Counted from the first letter of the stretch, positions 34,467 to 42,881 are shown. The stretch: 64,000 nt of DNA from Betaproteobacteria bacterium (GCA_016192825.1 JACPTK010000047.1:1-64000), one strand, 5' to 3'. Numbers and translations: made by a program. The notes: a model not told the origin generated them from the sequence alone.

Positions 34467-35438
34467 ATGACCACCCGCCGCAAATTCGTTCTCATCTCGG
34501 GGGCTGCGCTTGCAACGACAGCGCTGCCGCGTTTTGCTTCGGCGCAAGCGTGGCCGGCCAGGCCGATCCGGGCGATCGTCCCGTTCAGCCCCGGTTCGAC
34601 CATTGACATCATCGGGCGCATCGTGCTCGAACCGCTCTCGGCTGCGCTCAGCCAGAATATCGTGGTCGAGAACCGGGGCGGCGCCGGCGGGTCGATCGGC
34701 TCGGCCCTGGTCGCCAAGGCGGAGCCCGACGGCTACACGATCCTGATCCATGCCTCCGCGCATTCGGCGGCCCCCGCGGCCTACCCGAAGGCGCCCTACC
34801 ACGCGGGCCGTGATTTTTCCGGCGTCGTGCTGTTCGGCAGCGTGCCCAACGTGACGGTGATTTCGCCCGCAAAAGGCATCAAGTCGCTCAAGGAGCTGAT
34901 CGAAGCCGGCAGGAAGGGCTCGCTCACCTTTGCGTCGGCCGGGGTCGGCAGCGCCACGCACTGGGCGGCCGAGCGGCTCCTGCTGAGCGCCAAAGTGAAG
35001 GCCGTTCACGTGCCGTTCCGCGGCGGCCCCGAAGCCCTGACCGAAGTGGCGACCGGCCGGGTCGATTTCATGAGCATCGGCGTGTCGTCCGGCCTTCCGT
35101 TCATTCGCACCGGCCGGCTCATTCCGCTTGCGGTGAGCACGCTCAAGCGGTCGAGCGCGCTGCCGGACGTGCCGACCACCACCGAAGCCGGCTATCCCGA
35201 CAGCGATTACACGTTCTGGAACGGCATGCTGGTGCCGGTGAAGACTCCGCGCGCCATCGTCAATCGGCTGCACGCGGAAATGCAGAAAGTGCTGAAGCTG
35301 CCATCGGTGATCGAGAAGTTCAAGCCGCAGGGGATCGAGCCGATGCCGCTCAAGCCCGCCGAGATCGACGCCCTGATCGCGAAGGAGATCAAGAACAACA
35401 TCGCCATCGTCAAGGCGGCGGGGTTGAAGTTCAACTGA
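34467..35438 (+). CDS. Bug/TctC-family periplasmic substrate-binding protein
   Basis: A 323-residue tripartite-tricarboxylate-transport type receptor. The N-terminal TTRRKFVLISGAALATTALPRFASA is a twin-arginine-like signal. Family motifs are WPARPIRAIVPFSPGSTIDIIGRIV, VENRGGAGGSIGSALVAKAEPDGYTIL and VPFRGGPEALTEVATGRVDFM. The membrane partners TctA and TctB are not in the window. It lies at one edge of the hydratase/lyase cluster and may sense or bind its substrate. Confidence 0.9.
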   Translation: MTTRRKFVLISGAALATTALPRFASAQAWPARPIRAIVPFSPGSTIDIIGRIVLEPLSAALSQNIVVENRGGAGGSIGSALVAKAEPDGYTILIHASAHSAAPAAYPKAPYHAGRDFSGVVLFGSVPNVTVISPAKGIKSLKELIEAGRKGSLTFASAGVGSATHWAAERLLLSAKVKAVHVPFRGGPEALTEVATGRVDFMSIGVSSGLPFIRTGRLIPLAVSTLKRSSALPDVPTTTEAGYPDSDYTFWNGMLVPVKTPRAIVNRLHAEMQKVLKLPSVIEKFKPQGIEPMPLKPAEIDALIAKEIKNNIAIVKAAGLKFN

Positions 35439-35452
35439 TCTAAAGTCCGGCA

Positions 35453-36427
35453 TCAGGGAATCAGGAGAATCTTTCCGGCGCGCGACCGGTCCTCCAGTCG
35501 ACGATGTGCCTCCTCAACTTCCGACAACGGATACACCTTATCAACGTTCAGCGACACCTCGCGCTGCAGGTACCACGAAAAGATGTCCTGACTTCTTTGA
35601 TCTAGCTCCTCTTGTGAGGCAATGTGGTGCGCCAGGTGAGGGCGCGTAAAAAAGAGTGACCCCGCGTCGGCGAGCTCGGCGGGGTTGATTGCCGTCACGG
35701 GTCCACTTGATTGCCCGTAAAGTACCAGGGTTCCGCGCTTTGTCAGGCAGCGGATGCTTCCCTGGATCGTGTCCTTTCCCACGGAATCGTAGACGACATC
35801 AACGCCGTGGCCGTCCGTCAGGGCTTTGACCGCCCCGACGAAGTCCGTCTCCCGGTACAGAATTGCGGCGTCCGCGCCCATCTTCCTGATCAAATCCGCC
35901 TTTTCGGGTGTCGACACGGTTCCGTATACCGTGGCGCCCATGCGCTTGGCGAATTGGGTCAAGAGGCAGCCCACACCGCCAGCGGCGGCTTGAATCAGGA
36001 CACGGTGACCCTGGTGCAGCGGGAAAGTACTCGTGCTCAGGTAATGCGCCGTCAGTCCGTGGTCGAAGATGGCCGCGGCGTCCTGGAACGAAAGTCCGGA
36101 GGGCAGCCTGACCAGCCGCTGCGCCGGAACGACCTGGTACTCGGCGTAGGCGCCCAGGAGGTCGGGCACGTAGTAGACCACGCGCTCCCCGACGGCCCAG
36201 CCGCTTACGCCCAACCCAACGCCGTCCACGACTCCAGCGCCCTCGATGCCGGGGATGAGCGGCAAGTCCCGCATGTAGGTGCCCGCCCGTATGAAGGCGT
36301 CCCGCCGGTTGATGCCGATGGCCTTGAGTCGGACCCTGACTTGGCCCTGCTCCGGCTCGGGCAAGGGCAGCTCGGCATGCTCGAGAACCTCGGGCCCGCC
36401 GTGTTTCCGTACGACAATGGCTTTCAA
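35453..36427 (-). CDS. Zinc-independent MDR alcohol dehydrogenase/quinone oxidoreductase
   Basis: A 324-residue medium-chain dehydrogenase. The N-terminal GroES-like domain (MKAIVVRKHGGPEVLEH) lacks the structural zinc cysteines, and the Rossmann motif IQAAAGGVGCLLTQFAKRMGATVYGTV binds NAD(P)H. This is the quinone oxidoreductase-type (Qor) branch. It is the last gene of a minus-strand run with the MBL and lyase genes. Confidence 0.85.
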   Translation of the reverse strand: MKAIVVRKHGGPEVLEHAELPLPEPEQGQVRVRLKAIGINRRDAFIRAGTYMRDLPLIPGIEGAGVVDGVGLGVSGWAVGERVVYYVPDLLGAYAEYQVVPAQRLVRLPSGLSFQDAAAIFDHGLTAHYLSTSTFPLHQGHRVLIQAAAGGVGCLLTQFAKRMGATVYGTVSTPEKADLIRKMGADAAILYRETDFVGAVKALTDGHGVDVVYDSVGKDTIQGSIRCLTKRGTLVLYGQSSGPVTAINPAELADAGSLFFTRPHLAHHIASQEELDQRSQDIFSWYLQREVSLNVDKVYPLSEVEEAHRRLEDRSRAGKILLIP

Positions 36428-36443
36428 CGGGGCCGGACGCCTT

Positions 36444-37229
36444 TCAGGAGGCCAGCACCATCGGCTTTGCGGACGCGAAGGACTCCGGCCCGAACCGTAC
36501 CGTTCCGCCCGGCTGGAGGCTAATCAACTCCGCGCCGGCCGGCTCCAGCGCCTTGCGCAGCATCTCGACCGCCGGGTTGCCGTCCGCGTGATAGTTGTAG
36601 TGCGGGATCACGTAGCGCACGCCGGTCATCTGAACGATCGCCGCCACGGTTTGAGCGGTGGATTCCAGGGTCCCATGGCTTCCCGCCGGGCTGCCGATGG
36701 GCAGGATCCCCAGCGTGGGTCTCCGCGCAGCGCCGACGGAACGGTAGATTTCGTCACCGGGGACGGTGTCACCGGCGTAGAGCAGCGTCAATCCGTCGAA
36801 GTCGACCGTGAACCCGGTGTTCAACTCGCGGGGAATCTCGTAGCCGGCCGGCGGAACCCAGTGCGGGTGCACGATCGGAAACACGTACACCTCGGCCACG
36901 CCCAGGTCGGTCGGCTGCTGAAGCGCCAGACCGCGCGCCTGGGCGGCCGGCAGCAAACCGTTCTCCACGACGTAGCGGCATAGCGGCTCGTTCGTGGCGT
37001 AGGTGCAGCCAACCTGGCGTGCAATCCGCACACCGTCGCCTCTGCCGTAATGTCCGGGATCTCCGTGCGTGACGAGAACCAAGTCGGCGCGGGTCACGTC
37101 CTTGACCCCGATCGGGCAGCCGGCGTTGCCCGGCGGCGCGTCGAGCCAGGGATCGATGAAGATGACGCGGCCGCGGCCGTCCTTCAGCCGGACGCTCGCC
37201 CCGCCAAACCAGGTTATCTCGACGTTCAT
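36444..37229 (-). CDS. MBL-fold protein with an altered metal motif (UlaG/UPF0173-like)
   Basis: A 261-residue protein like the UlaG/UPF0173 group (ITWFGGASVRLKD, FIDPWLDAPPGN, GLTLLYAGDTVPG). The canonical HxHxDH is replaced by H-G-D-P-G-H (VTHGDPGHYG), so the second His and the Asp are missing. The later IPHYNYHADGNPAVE is present. The altered site may change metal use or catalysis. It is in a run with the lyase upstream and the MDR gene downstream. Confidence 0.75.
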   Translation of the reverse strand: MNVEITWFGGASVRLKDGRGRVIFIDPWLDAPPGNAGCPIGVKDVTRADLVLVTHGDPGHYGRGDGVRIARQVGCTYATNEPLCRYVVENGLLPAAQARGLALQQPTDLGVAEVYVFPIVHPHWVPPAGYEIPRELNTGFTVDFDGLTLLYAGDTVPGDEIYRSVGAARRPTLGILPIGSPAGSHGTLESTAQTVAAIVQMTGVRYVIPHYNYHADGNPAVEMLRKALEPAGAELISLQPGGTVRFGPESFASAKPMVLAS

Positions 37230-37274
37230 ATCCTCACCTCGCATTGCCGATGCGCGCGGATTCCGGAAAGCGGC

Positions 37275-38207
37275 TTACTTGCCCGCTTCTTTGCCGCGTC
37301 GTTGAAGCTCGCCCTTCCAACTGCCCTCGGTCTCCCGGATCGGCCCGTAGAGCCGCTCTTCCGTCTCATAATAACGGGAGAGCCCGAGCAGTTCGCTGCG
37401 GTCCACGAGATTGCACATCCGGTCAGGGTAGAGCGCCTGTGTCGTCCCGTCCTTCTTGAGCGTCTCGAGCGCCCCCAGCATCCCGGTGATCGCGGTCCGC
37501 TGCAACGTGCCGGAGTACGAGATCAGCTTGAACCCCATTTCGTGCAGCTCGCGGTACCCGATGTTCGGGGTCTTGCCGCCCTCGACGATGTTGGCCTGCA
37601 GCGGCGCGTCGATCGATTTCCCCACTTCGCGCAGGTCCGCCTCGCTCAACAGCGCCTCGATGAAGATGATGTCCGCGCCGGCCGCCGCGTAGGCGCGGCC
37701 GCGCGCGATGGCCTCCTTCAGGCCATAGTGGCCCCGGGCATCGGTGCGCGCGATCAGGACGAAATCCTTGCTCTGCCGCGCCTCGCAGGCGGCCCGGATC
37801 TTGATGACCATCTCCTCTGTGGGGATGACCTCAATTCCCTCGAAATGGCCACACTTCTTGGGAAAGGTCTGGTCCTCGAAAAAAATCCCGGCGAGCCCAG
37901 CGGATTCAAATTCCGAGATGGTGCGCATTACGTTCAGCGCGTTGCCGTAGCCGGTGTCGATGTCCGCGATGACCGGTATCGTCACCGACCGCGCGATGTT
38001 GCGCGCCTGATCGAGAATTTCCGACATCGTCTGCAGGCCGACGTCCGGATAGCCGAGGCGGCTCGCGGTGACGGCGGCGCCGCTGATGATCGCGCAAGGC
38101 AGACCCGCCCGCTCCACGACCTTGGCCGAGAGGCAGTCGTAGATGCCCGGGCACAGGATGGGCCCGGGTTCCTTCAGCAGATTTCTCAGTTTTCCCGCGG
38201 GATGCAT
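37275..38207 (-). CDS. Isocitrate lyase/PEP mutase-superfamily lyase (dimethylmalate lyase-like)
   Basis: A 310-residue TIM-barrel protein. Key motifs are LCPGIYDCLSAKVVERAGLPCAIISG, IPVIADIDTGYGNALNVMRT (Asp/Asp metal site), FFEDQTFPKKCGHFEG with the catalytic Cys-containing loop KKCGH, and LIARTDA. The KKCGH loop marks C-C bond lyases (isocitrate, 2-methylisocitrate or 2,3-dimethylmalate lyase). The start 38207 has GAGGG upstream. It lies downstream of a hydratase pair, as in the nicotinate-fermentation dmd cluster. The precise substrate is inference. Confidence 0.85.
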   Translation of the reverse strand: MHPAGKLRNLLKEPGPILCPGIYDCLSAKVVERAGLPCAIISGAAVTASRLGYPDVGLQTMSEILDQARNIARSVTIPVIADIDTGYGNALNVMRTISEFESAGLAGIFFEDQTFPKKCGHFEGIEVIPTEEMVIKIRAACEARQSKDFVLIARTDARGHYGLKEAIARGRAYAAAGADIIFIEALLSEADLREVGKSIDAPLQANIVEGGKTPNIGYRELHEMGFKLISYSGTLQRTAITGMLGALETLKKDGTTQALYPDRMCNLVDRSELLGLSRYYETEERLYGPIRETEGSWKGELQRRGKEAGK

Positions 38208-38243
38208 GGTGCCCTCACTCTCTTGCGCCTGACGGCTCGCTCC

Positions 38244-38452
38244 CTGGCAGCCTGTCGGACTTTGATGGTCCGACACGCTGCTAAAATCAAAACCGCCCCA
38301 CTTTTTTTGAATATTGTTTAATTCCACGGTCGTTTCATCGCGAGAAACGCGTACGGATGTTGTTTCGGCAGGTTTTTGATAGCACTTTCGAATTTATTCC
38401 GGGGCGGTTTTGCCTAAGGAGCTTGTCGGACCCAAGTCCGACAAGCTCCTAG
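38244..38452 (+). repeat. Two-hairpin element E3 (~209 bp)
   Basis: Same plan and nearly the same sequence as E2, in the same orientation. It lies between two co-directional minus-strand genes: its right end contains the TAG stop of the amidohydrolase gene, and its left end is in the leader of the lyase gene. Confidence 0.9.
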
Positions 38453-39288
38453 TCCAGGTTCAGGAGCCGCGCCGCGTTCCCGCCCATCACGGCCGACAGC
38501 ACGCCCGGCTTGAACGGCAGGCGCCCATAGTACGCGATCGCCTCGTCGAACGGCAGGAACGGGTACGACGAGCCAAAGAACACACGGTCCCTCAGGACCC
38601 CATTCGCCGCCTCCACGTAATCGCCGGCGCCGGGCATGTTGACCATGTACATGTCCGGCGACAGGTAGACGTTCGGCCGGCGGAACGCGACGCCCATGAT
38701 CTGCGGCACCCACGGCCAGCCGGCGTGAACGACCACGATCGGCAGTTCCGGGAACGCCGCCGCGACCCGGTCGATGCGCACGGGGTCCGCATAGCCGATG
38801 TCGGGGCCCGCGTGGCCGCTGTACGTGACCGTGACCGGCACGCCGAGCCGGATGCAGCGGCGATAGAGCGGCTCGAACAGGGGGTCGTCGGCGTAGCGCG
38901 GCGGGTCGTAGAAGCCCGGATCGAGCGCCAGTCCGGCGAGACCCAGATCGCGCACGGCCTTCTCCAGCCGGTCGGCCGCGTCGGGCGAGGCGGTATCCAC
39001 GGCGGCGAAGCACACGAACCGCTTGCGGTCCCGGCTCGCGAGCTCCGCCAGGTTCTCGTTGGAAATCTGCCCGTATTCCGGCGTCGTGTAGCGGCCCGGC
39101 ACCACGCATACGTCGACTTTTGCCTGGTCCCGCTCCTGCAGGAACGCGTCCCAGCTCGCTTCAATCAGCGACTTCGAGGGCGCGTATCCCTGCGCCTTCA
39201 CCATCGCGATGGTGCGCTGGCGCTCTTTATAGATGTTGGTGTCCAGGTAGCCGCCGAAGGGCGGCCTCACTCGAAAATCCACTATCAC
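38449..39288 (-). CDS. Amidohydrolase (amidohydrolase_2, TIM-barrel metal hydrolase)
   Basis: A 279-residue protein of the amidohydrolase_2 family: VIVDFRVRPPFGGYLD at the start (D-x-R in place of the usual H-x-H), PVTVTYSGHAGPDIG, IVVVHAGWPW and a C-terminal FFGSSYPFLPFDEAI with a conserved Asp/Ser near the end. The start GTG 39288 overlaps the hydratase stop (GTGA), so translation is probably coupled. The H-x-H metal site appears degenerate. Likely a hydrolase or decarboxylase of the pathway. Confidence 0.8.
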   Translation of the reverse strand: MIVDFRVRPPFGGYLDTNIYKERQRTIAMVKAQGYAPSKSLIEASWDAFLQERDQAKVDVCVVPGRYTTPEYGQISNENLAELASRDRKRFVCFAAVDTASPDAADRLEKAVRDLGLAGLALDPGFYDPPRYADDPLFEPLYRRCIRLGVPVTVTYSGHAGPDIGYADPVRIDRVAAAFPELPIVVVHAGWPWVPQIMGVAFRRPNVYLSPDMYMVNMPGAGDYVEAANGVLRDRVFFGSSYPFLPFDEAIAYYGRLPFKPGVLSAVMGGNAARLLNLD

Positions 39289-40556
39289 CGGCCGGCGTTC
39301 CTTTCCTGGTTCGTCGTGCGGGGATCGCAGATGACGCCGGCGACGGCAGAGGCCGCGACGGTGGCCGGGGACGCCATGAGAATCTCGGCGTCCTTGCTGC
39401 CCATGCGCCCCTTGAAATTGCGGGTGCTGGAGGTCAGGCAGCGCTCCCCCGCGCCGATCAGGCCCATGTGACCGCCGTTGCACGCGCCGCAGGTGGGGTT
39501 GGTGAAGACCGCCCCCGCCCGCAGAAATATCTCGATCAGCCCTTCCTTCGCGGCGTCGATGGCGACCTGCGTTGACGCGGGCGTGATGATGAGTCGGGAA
39601 TCCGGGTGTACCGATCTTCCCTTGAGTATCTGCGCCGCCACCCGCAGGTCCTCGATGCGCCCGTTCGCGCAGGAGCCGATGAAGCCCTGGTCGATCTTCA
39701 TGCCGGCGACTTCGCCGACCGGGCGCACGTTGTGCGGGACGAAGTGCGGCATCACCACCTGGGGCTCGAGCTTGTCAAAGTTGATCGTCCGCACCTCGGT
39801 GAACCTTGCGTCCTTGTCCGACTCCACAGGCGAATAGGATTCCTGCGCCCGATCTCTGAGGTACGCCTCGGTCTGCTCGTCAAAAGCAAACGTGGCGAAT
39901 TCGGCGCTGAGCTCGGTGCTCATCGTGGCGATCGTCTGCCGCGCGGCCATGTCGAGGCGCTTCAAGCCGGGTCCGACATACTCGACGTTTTGATTGAGGT
40001 GCTCACCGTAGACGCCGGCAATGTGGTGTATCACGTCGCGCGGATACACGCCCTCGGCCAATTGACCCTCGAGGACATAGCGCACTGTCGGGCAGACCTC
40101 GAACCAGGTTTCGCCTTTGCACAGGATGTAGAGCATTTCCATCATGCCGAGCCCGCGCGCCGCGCAGTTGAAGGCGCCGCTCGCGGAGGTATGAGAATCC
40201 CCGCACGCGAGCAACATGCCTGGCAATGCGAATCCCAGCTCCGCCACGAGCTGGTGGCAAATGCCCTGCCGCCCTTCCGGGTAAAAGTGCTTGATCCCGC
40301 GTTCTTTTGCGAAAGCACGAGCGGCCTTGAGGCCATCGGCCATCACGACCGTGGGCGCGGGAACCACGTGATCCAGTATCAAGACGATACGCGACGGGTC
40401 CCAAACCTTGTTCGGAACCGGCCGGTTGTGCGACCTCGCGAAGGGCAGATCAAATTCGACCGCCCAGTCGACGCGGCACGACACGACGTCTCCGGTCTCC
40501 ACCCGCTGCCGGTCCGAACACCGGGCCAGGATTTTTTCCAACATGGTCATGCCCAT
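39285..40556 (-). CDS. dmdA: Aconitase-superfamily hydratase, large subunit (LeuC/DmdA-like)
   Basis: A 423-residue iron-sulfur hydratase large subunit. Signatures are GICHQLVAELGFALPGMLLACGDSHTSASGAFN, IDQGFIGSCANGRIEDLRVAA (cluster Cys) and FTNPTCGACNGGHMGLIGAGE (two more cluster Cys). The length fits LeuC/DmdA. A separate small subunit lies 21 bp upstream. The linked lyase suggests dimethylmaleate hydratase; isopropylmalate or other organic-acid hydratases are alternatives. No leuB is present. Confidence 0.85.
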   Translation of the reverse strand: MGMTMLEKILARCSDRQRVETGDVVSCRVDWAVEFDLPFARSHNRPVPNKVWDPSRIVLILDHVVPAPTVVMADGLKAARAFAKERGIKHFYPEGRQGICHQLVAELGFALPGMLLACGDSHTSASGAFNCAARGLGMMEMLYILCKGETWFEVCPTVRYVLEGQLAEGVYPRDVIHHIAGVYGEHLNQNVEYVGPGLKRLDMAARQTIATMSTELSAEFATFAFDEQTEAYLRDRAQESYSPVESDKDARFTEVRTINFDKLEPQVVMPHFVPHNVRPVGEVAGMKIDQGFIGSCANGRIEDLRVAAQILKGRSVHPDSRLIITPASTQVAIDAAKEGLIEIFLRAGAVFTNPTCGACNGGHMGLIGAGERCLTSSTRNFKGRMGSKDAEILMASPATVAASAVAGVICDPRTTNQERNAGR

Positions 40557-40577
40557 GGCGCACGCTCCTCGGCCTGC

Positions 40578-41075
40578 TTACTCTTTGAGATAGCCTTCTC
40601 GTCGCAACAAGGGAACGACGCCGCCGGAAAGGGTCAGTTGGATGAGGGACTGGGGCAGTTTGCGGCCCGATAGAGAATCATTGCTTCGTTTGTTCCTGAT
40701 TGATGCCCCCGGGTAATCAATGATTGCCGTATCGCCTTCCTCGAACAAAGCGGATACGCCCGGACACGAAAACGCCGGCAGTCCGAAATTCACGCAATTT
40801 CTCAGAAACAGGCCGTTGATGCTGTCTGCCACGATGGCGCTGATCCCGAGCCCCAACATCAATTTCGCGGCAGGACGGCTGGAGCCGGTGCCGAAATTCG
40901 ATCCCCCGATGATGACGTCGCCCTTTTGCACTTGAGAGGACCAACCCGGGCGATTTGCCGAGAAGACGAACTTCGGTTGTTCGCTCGGGGGAGATTCATA
41001 GGCGATGTTCGGCATCATCAGATCCGTGTTGATGTTGTCGCCGAACTTCCATACTCGCCCGGTAAGGTGTGCCAT
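40578..41075 (-). CDS. dmdB: Aconitase-superfamily hydratase, small subunit (LeuD/DmdB-like)
   Basis: A 165-residue swivelling-domain subunit with GRVWKFGDNINTDLMMP, VIIGGSNFGTGSSRPAAKLMLGLGISAIVADSINGLFLRNCVNFGLPAF, the typical LeuD signature. It is the first gene of the run transcribed away from the FNR-box region. It pairs with the large subunit downstream. Confidence 0.85.
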   Translation of the reverse strand: MAHLTGRVWKFGDNINTDLMMPNIAYESPPSEQPKFVFSANRPGWSSQVQKGDVIIGGSNFGTGSSRPAAKLMLGLGISAIVADSINGLFLRNCVNFGLPAFSCPGVSALFEEGDTAIIDYPGASIRNKRSNDSLSGRKLPQSLIQLTLSGGVVPLLRREGYLKE

Positions 41076-41305
41076 TGAAATCAGTAGCGCTCCCGAAGCA
41101 CGTTACGCTCCCGTCCGAAGTTTTCGAATATAGTGTCGCAAGAATACGACTGTCAAACAATAGCACGCCCGAGTCGCGCTTTAGCCGGATATCGACCTGT
41201 TTCTCCGGCCACGTGAAGCGCGCAAGCCGGCAAGAGGAGCCGGATCAATCGGATCGCGCTTGCTTGATGATCGCGTAGCATGCTGACGCAGGAGCGCACG
41301 ACAGT

Positions 41306-41319
41306 TTGACGTAAATCAA
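41306..41319. promoter_or_regulatory. FNR/Anr-like box 1
   Basis: TTGACGTAAATCAA is one mismatch from TTGATNNNNATCAA. It lies in the 362-bp divergent gap between the hydratase operon and the Bug gene. No gene or repeat is seen elsewhere in this gap. Confidence 0.5.
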
Positions 41320-41354
41320 AGCCTTTCACCGTGAAGGGCGCATTATTGGAAACG

Positions 41355-41368
41355 TTGATGTAGATCAA
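41355..41368. promoter_or_regulatory. FNR/Anr-like box 2
   Basis: TTGATGTAGATCAA matches TTGATNNNNATCAA exactly. It is 70 bp upstream of the Bug gene and 49 bp from box 1. Confidence 0.6.
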
Positions 41369-41437
41369 GGGTTTTGCATTGCCCAAGTTCTTATGGTTTC
41401 TCTTTTTCATGCCTGATGACCTACGGTGGATAACACA

Positions 41438-42409
41438 ATGATTAGACTCGTTACCGTCACGCTGGCGTCCCTACTGGCCGCGAATGTCGTCGCGCAGACC
41501 AATCCCGCTGCCGCGTATCCGAACAAACCCGTTCGGGTCGTGGTTGCCGTTGCGCCCGGTGGAGGCATCGACACCGCGGCTCGCATACTATCCGAGCACG
41601 TACGCCAGAAGTTGGGGCAGCCCTTCGTCATGGATAATCGCGGTGGCGCAGCCGGCAACGTGGGCGCGGGGCTGGTATTCCAGTCCGACCCGGATGGTTA
41701 CACAATCCTGGCGTCTTCCCTATCGCCAATCACGATTACCGGCCTGCTGCGCAAGAATCTCAAATTCGATCCGGCGGCGTTCCAGCCGATCGTGGTGATG
41801 TCGCGCATCCCGAACGTGCTGGTGGCGCGACAGAGCCTTCCGGTCAAATCGGTCAAGGAGCTGCTGGCCTACATTAACGCCAATGCAGGCAAGGCGAACT
41901 ACGCGTCGCCAGGCGTGGGAACCGCCGCGTACCTGAGCGCCGAGCTGTTCATGCAGATCACCGGCACGAAGCTCATCCACGTGCCATACAAGGGCACGGC
42001 GCCCTCGCTTGTCGATCTGGTAGGCGGTCACGTTGATCTCACATTCGCCCAGATCGCCGCCATCTTCCCGCTGTACAAGGGCAAACGCGTCAAGTTGCTG
42101 GCAACGGCGACCACGGAACGCCTGGAATTCATTCCCGAGATCCCGACCCTCGCGGAAGTCGGCGTGCGCGGTGCCGAGTCGTACACCTGGAATGCCATCA
42201 GCGCGCCGCCCAAGACTCCCGCCCCGATCATCGCCAAGCTCAACGCCGCCTACAACGGCGCACTCAATGCCCCGGAGGTAAAAGCTCGCTACCGCGCGCT
42301 GTATATGTCCTCCGGCATCGGCAACCTGGCGGAGGTGCGAAAGTTCGTGAAGGACGAAACCGTCCGCTGGGGCAACGTCATCCGCAAGGCGGGGCTCAAA
42401 CCGGAATAA
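41438..42409 (+). CDS. Bug/TctC-family periplasmic substrate-binding protein
   Basis: A 323-residue receptor with a Sec signal (MIRLVTVTLASLLAANVVAQ). The family motifs PNKPVRVVVAVAPGGGIDTAAR, MDNRGGAAGNVGAGLVFQSDPDGYTIL and HVPYKGTAPSLVDLVGGHVDL are present. The start 41438 has GGTGGA upstream. It diverges from the hydratase operon and shares a gap with two FNR-like boxes, so it probably binds the organic acid processed there. Confidence 0.9.
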   Translation: MIRLVTVTLASLLAANVVAQTNPAAAYPNKPVRVVVAVAPGGGIDTAARILSEHVRQKLGQPFVMDNRGGAAGNVGAGLVFQSDPDGYTILASSLSPITITGLLRKNLKFDPAAFQPIVVMSRIPNVLVARQSLPVKSVKELLAYINANAGKANYASPGVGTAAYLSAELFMQITGTKLIHVPYKGTAPSLVDLVGGHVDLTFAQIAAIFPLYKGKRVKLLATATTERLEFIPEIPTLAEVGVRGAESYTWNAISAPPKTPAPIIAKLNAAYNGALNAPEVKARYRALYMSSGIGNLAEVRKFVKDETVRWGNVIRKAGLKPE

Positions 42410-42439
42410 CTCCGAAAGGCGTGAGTCGTGATTCGCTCC

Positions 42440-42597
42440 CTAGCAGTGCGTCGGATTTTGGGTTCCGCACGGGTTCTCGGCGGGCGGGGTCATCATGATC
42501 GCCGATGCCGGCGGGCGACACACTGCTATAGGCAACGCCAGTTTACAGGCGGGGGCGGTCAACCTGAATGGGTGTGGTAGGTTGGGTAGGTAGGGCA
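42440..42597 (+). repeat. 158-bp dispersed repeat, copy 2
   Basis: Inverted copy of 121-278 with only a few mismatches. It opens with TAGCAGTGCGTCGG and has CGACACACTGCTA 90 bp later. It sits just outside the integrated element. The rest of 42410-42707 holds only this repeat and a terminator. Confidence 0.85.
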
Positions 42598-42681
42598 AAA
42601 CAATCCGGCGTCCAAGGCGGCATTCACTGGATGTCGCCTTGTCGAACCCCTGGGGTTCTCATCCCCGTGGACCTTCCCAAT

Positions 42682-42709
42682 AAAAATCCGCCACTTGGCG
42701 GATTTTTTT
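42682..42709 (-). terminator. Terminator, probably of the original tRNA-Glu transcript
   Basis: AAAAATCCGCC-ACTT-GGCGGATTTTTTT, bidirectional. Before integration it would have followed tRNA-Glu directly on the minus strand. Confidence 0.8.
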
Positions 42710-42755
42710 GGCGTCCCCACGGGGATTCGAACCCCGGTTACCGCCGTGAAAGGGC
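42708..42755. other. Left attachment site (48-bp copy of the tRNA-Glu 3' half)
   Basis: Identical over 48 bp to 50993-51040, running from the CCA end to the anticodon loop of tRNA-Glu. After it the two sequences diverge at once. Confidence 0.95.
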
Positions 42756-42848
42756 AAATCAGCGTGGGCAATGCCGCCCGTTACCGCTGTCGCTTCTCTC
42801 TAGTATTTGCTATTTAATCCCTCATTCGTTATCATTCGCTCTAGTTGG

Positions 42849-42881
42849 ATAGAGGGATGATAGAGGGATTTTAAGAGAGGG
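42849..42881 (+). promoter_or_regulatory. Possible integrase arm-type sites, left
   Basis: Direct repeats ATAGAGGGATGA and ATAGAGGGATTTTAAGAG lie in the leader of the integrase gene. A matching ATAGAGGGATTCAAAGAGGG is found near the right end (50938-50957). Confidence 0.5.

Noticed and set aside
42689-42790. A second functional tRNA-Glu at the left att site
   Set aside because: Only the 3' half of the tRNA is present; the sequence diverges after the anticodon loop, so no cloverleaf forms.
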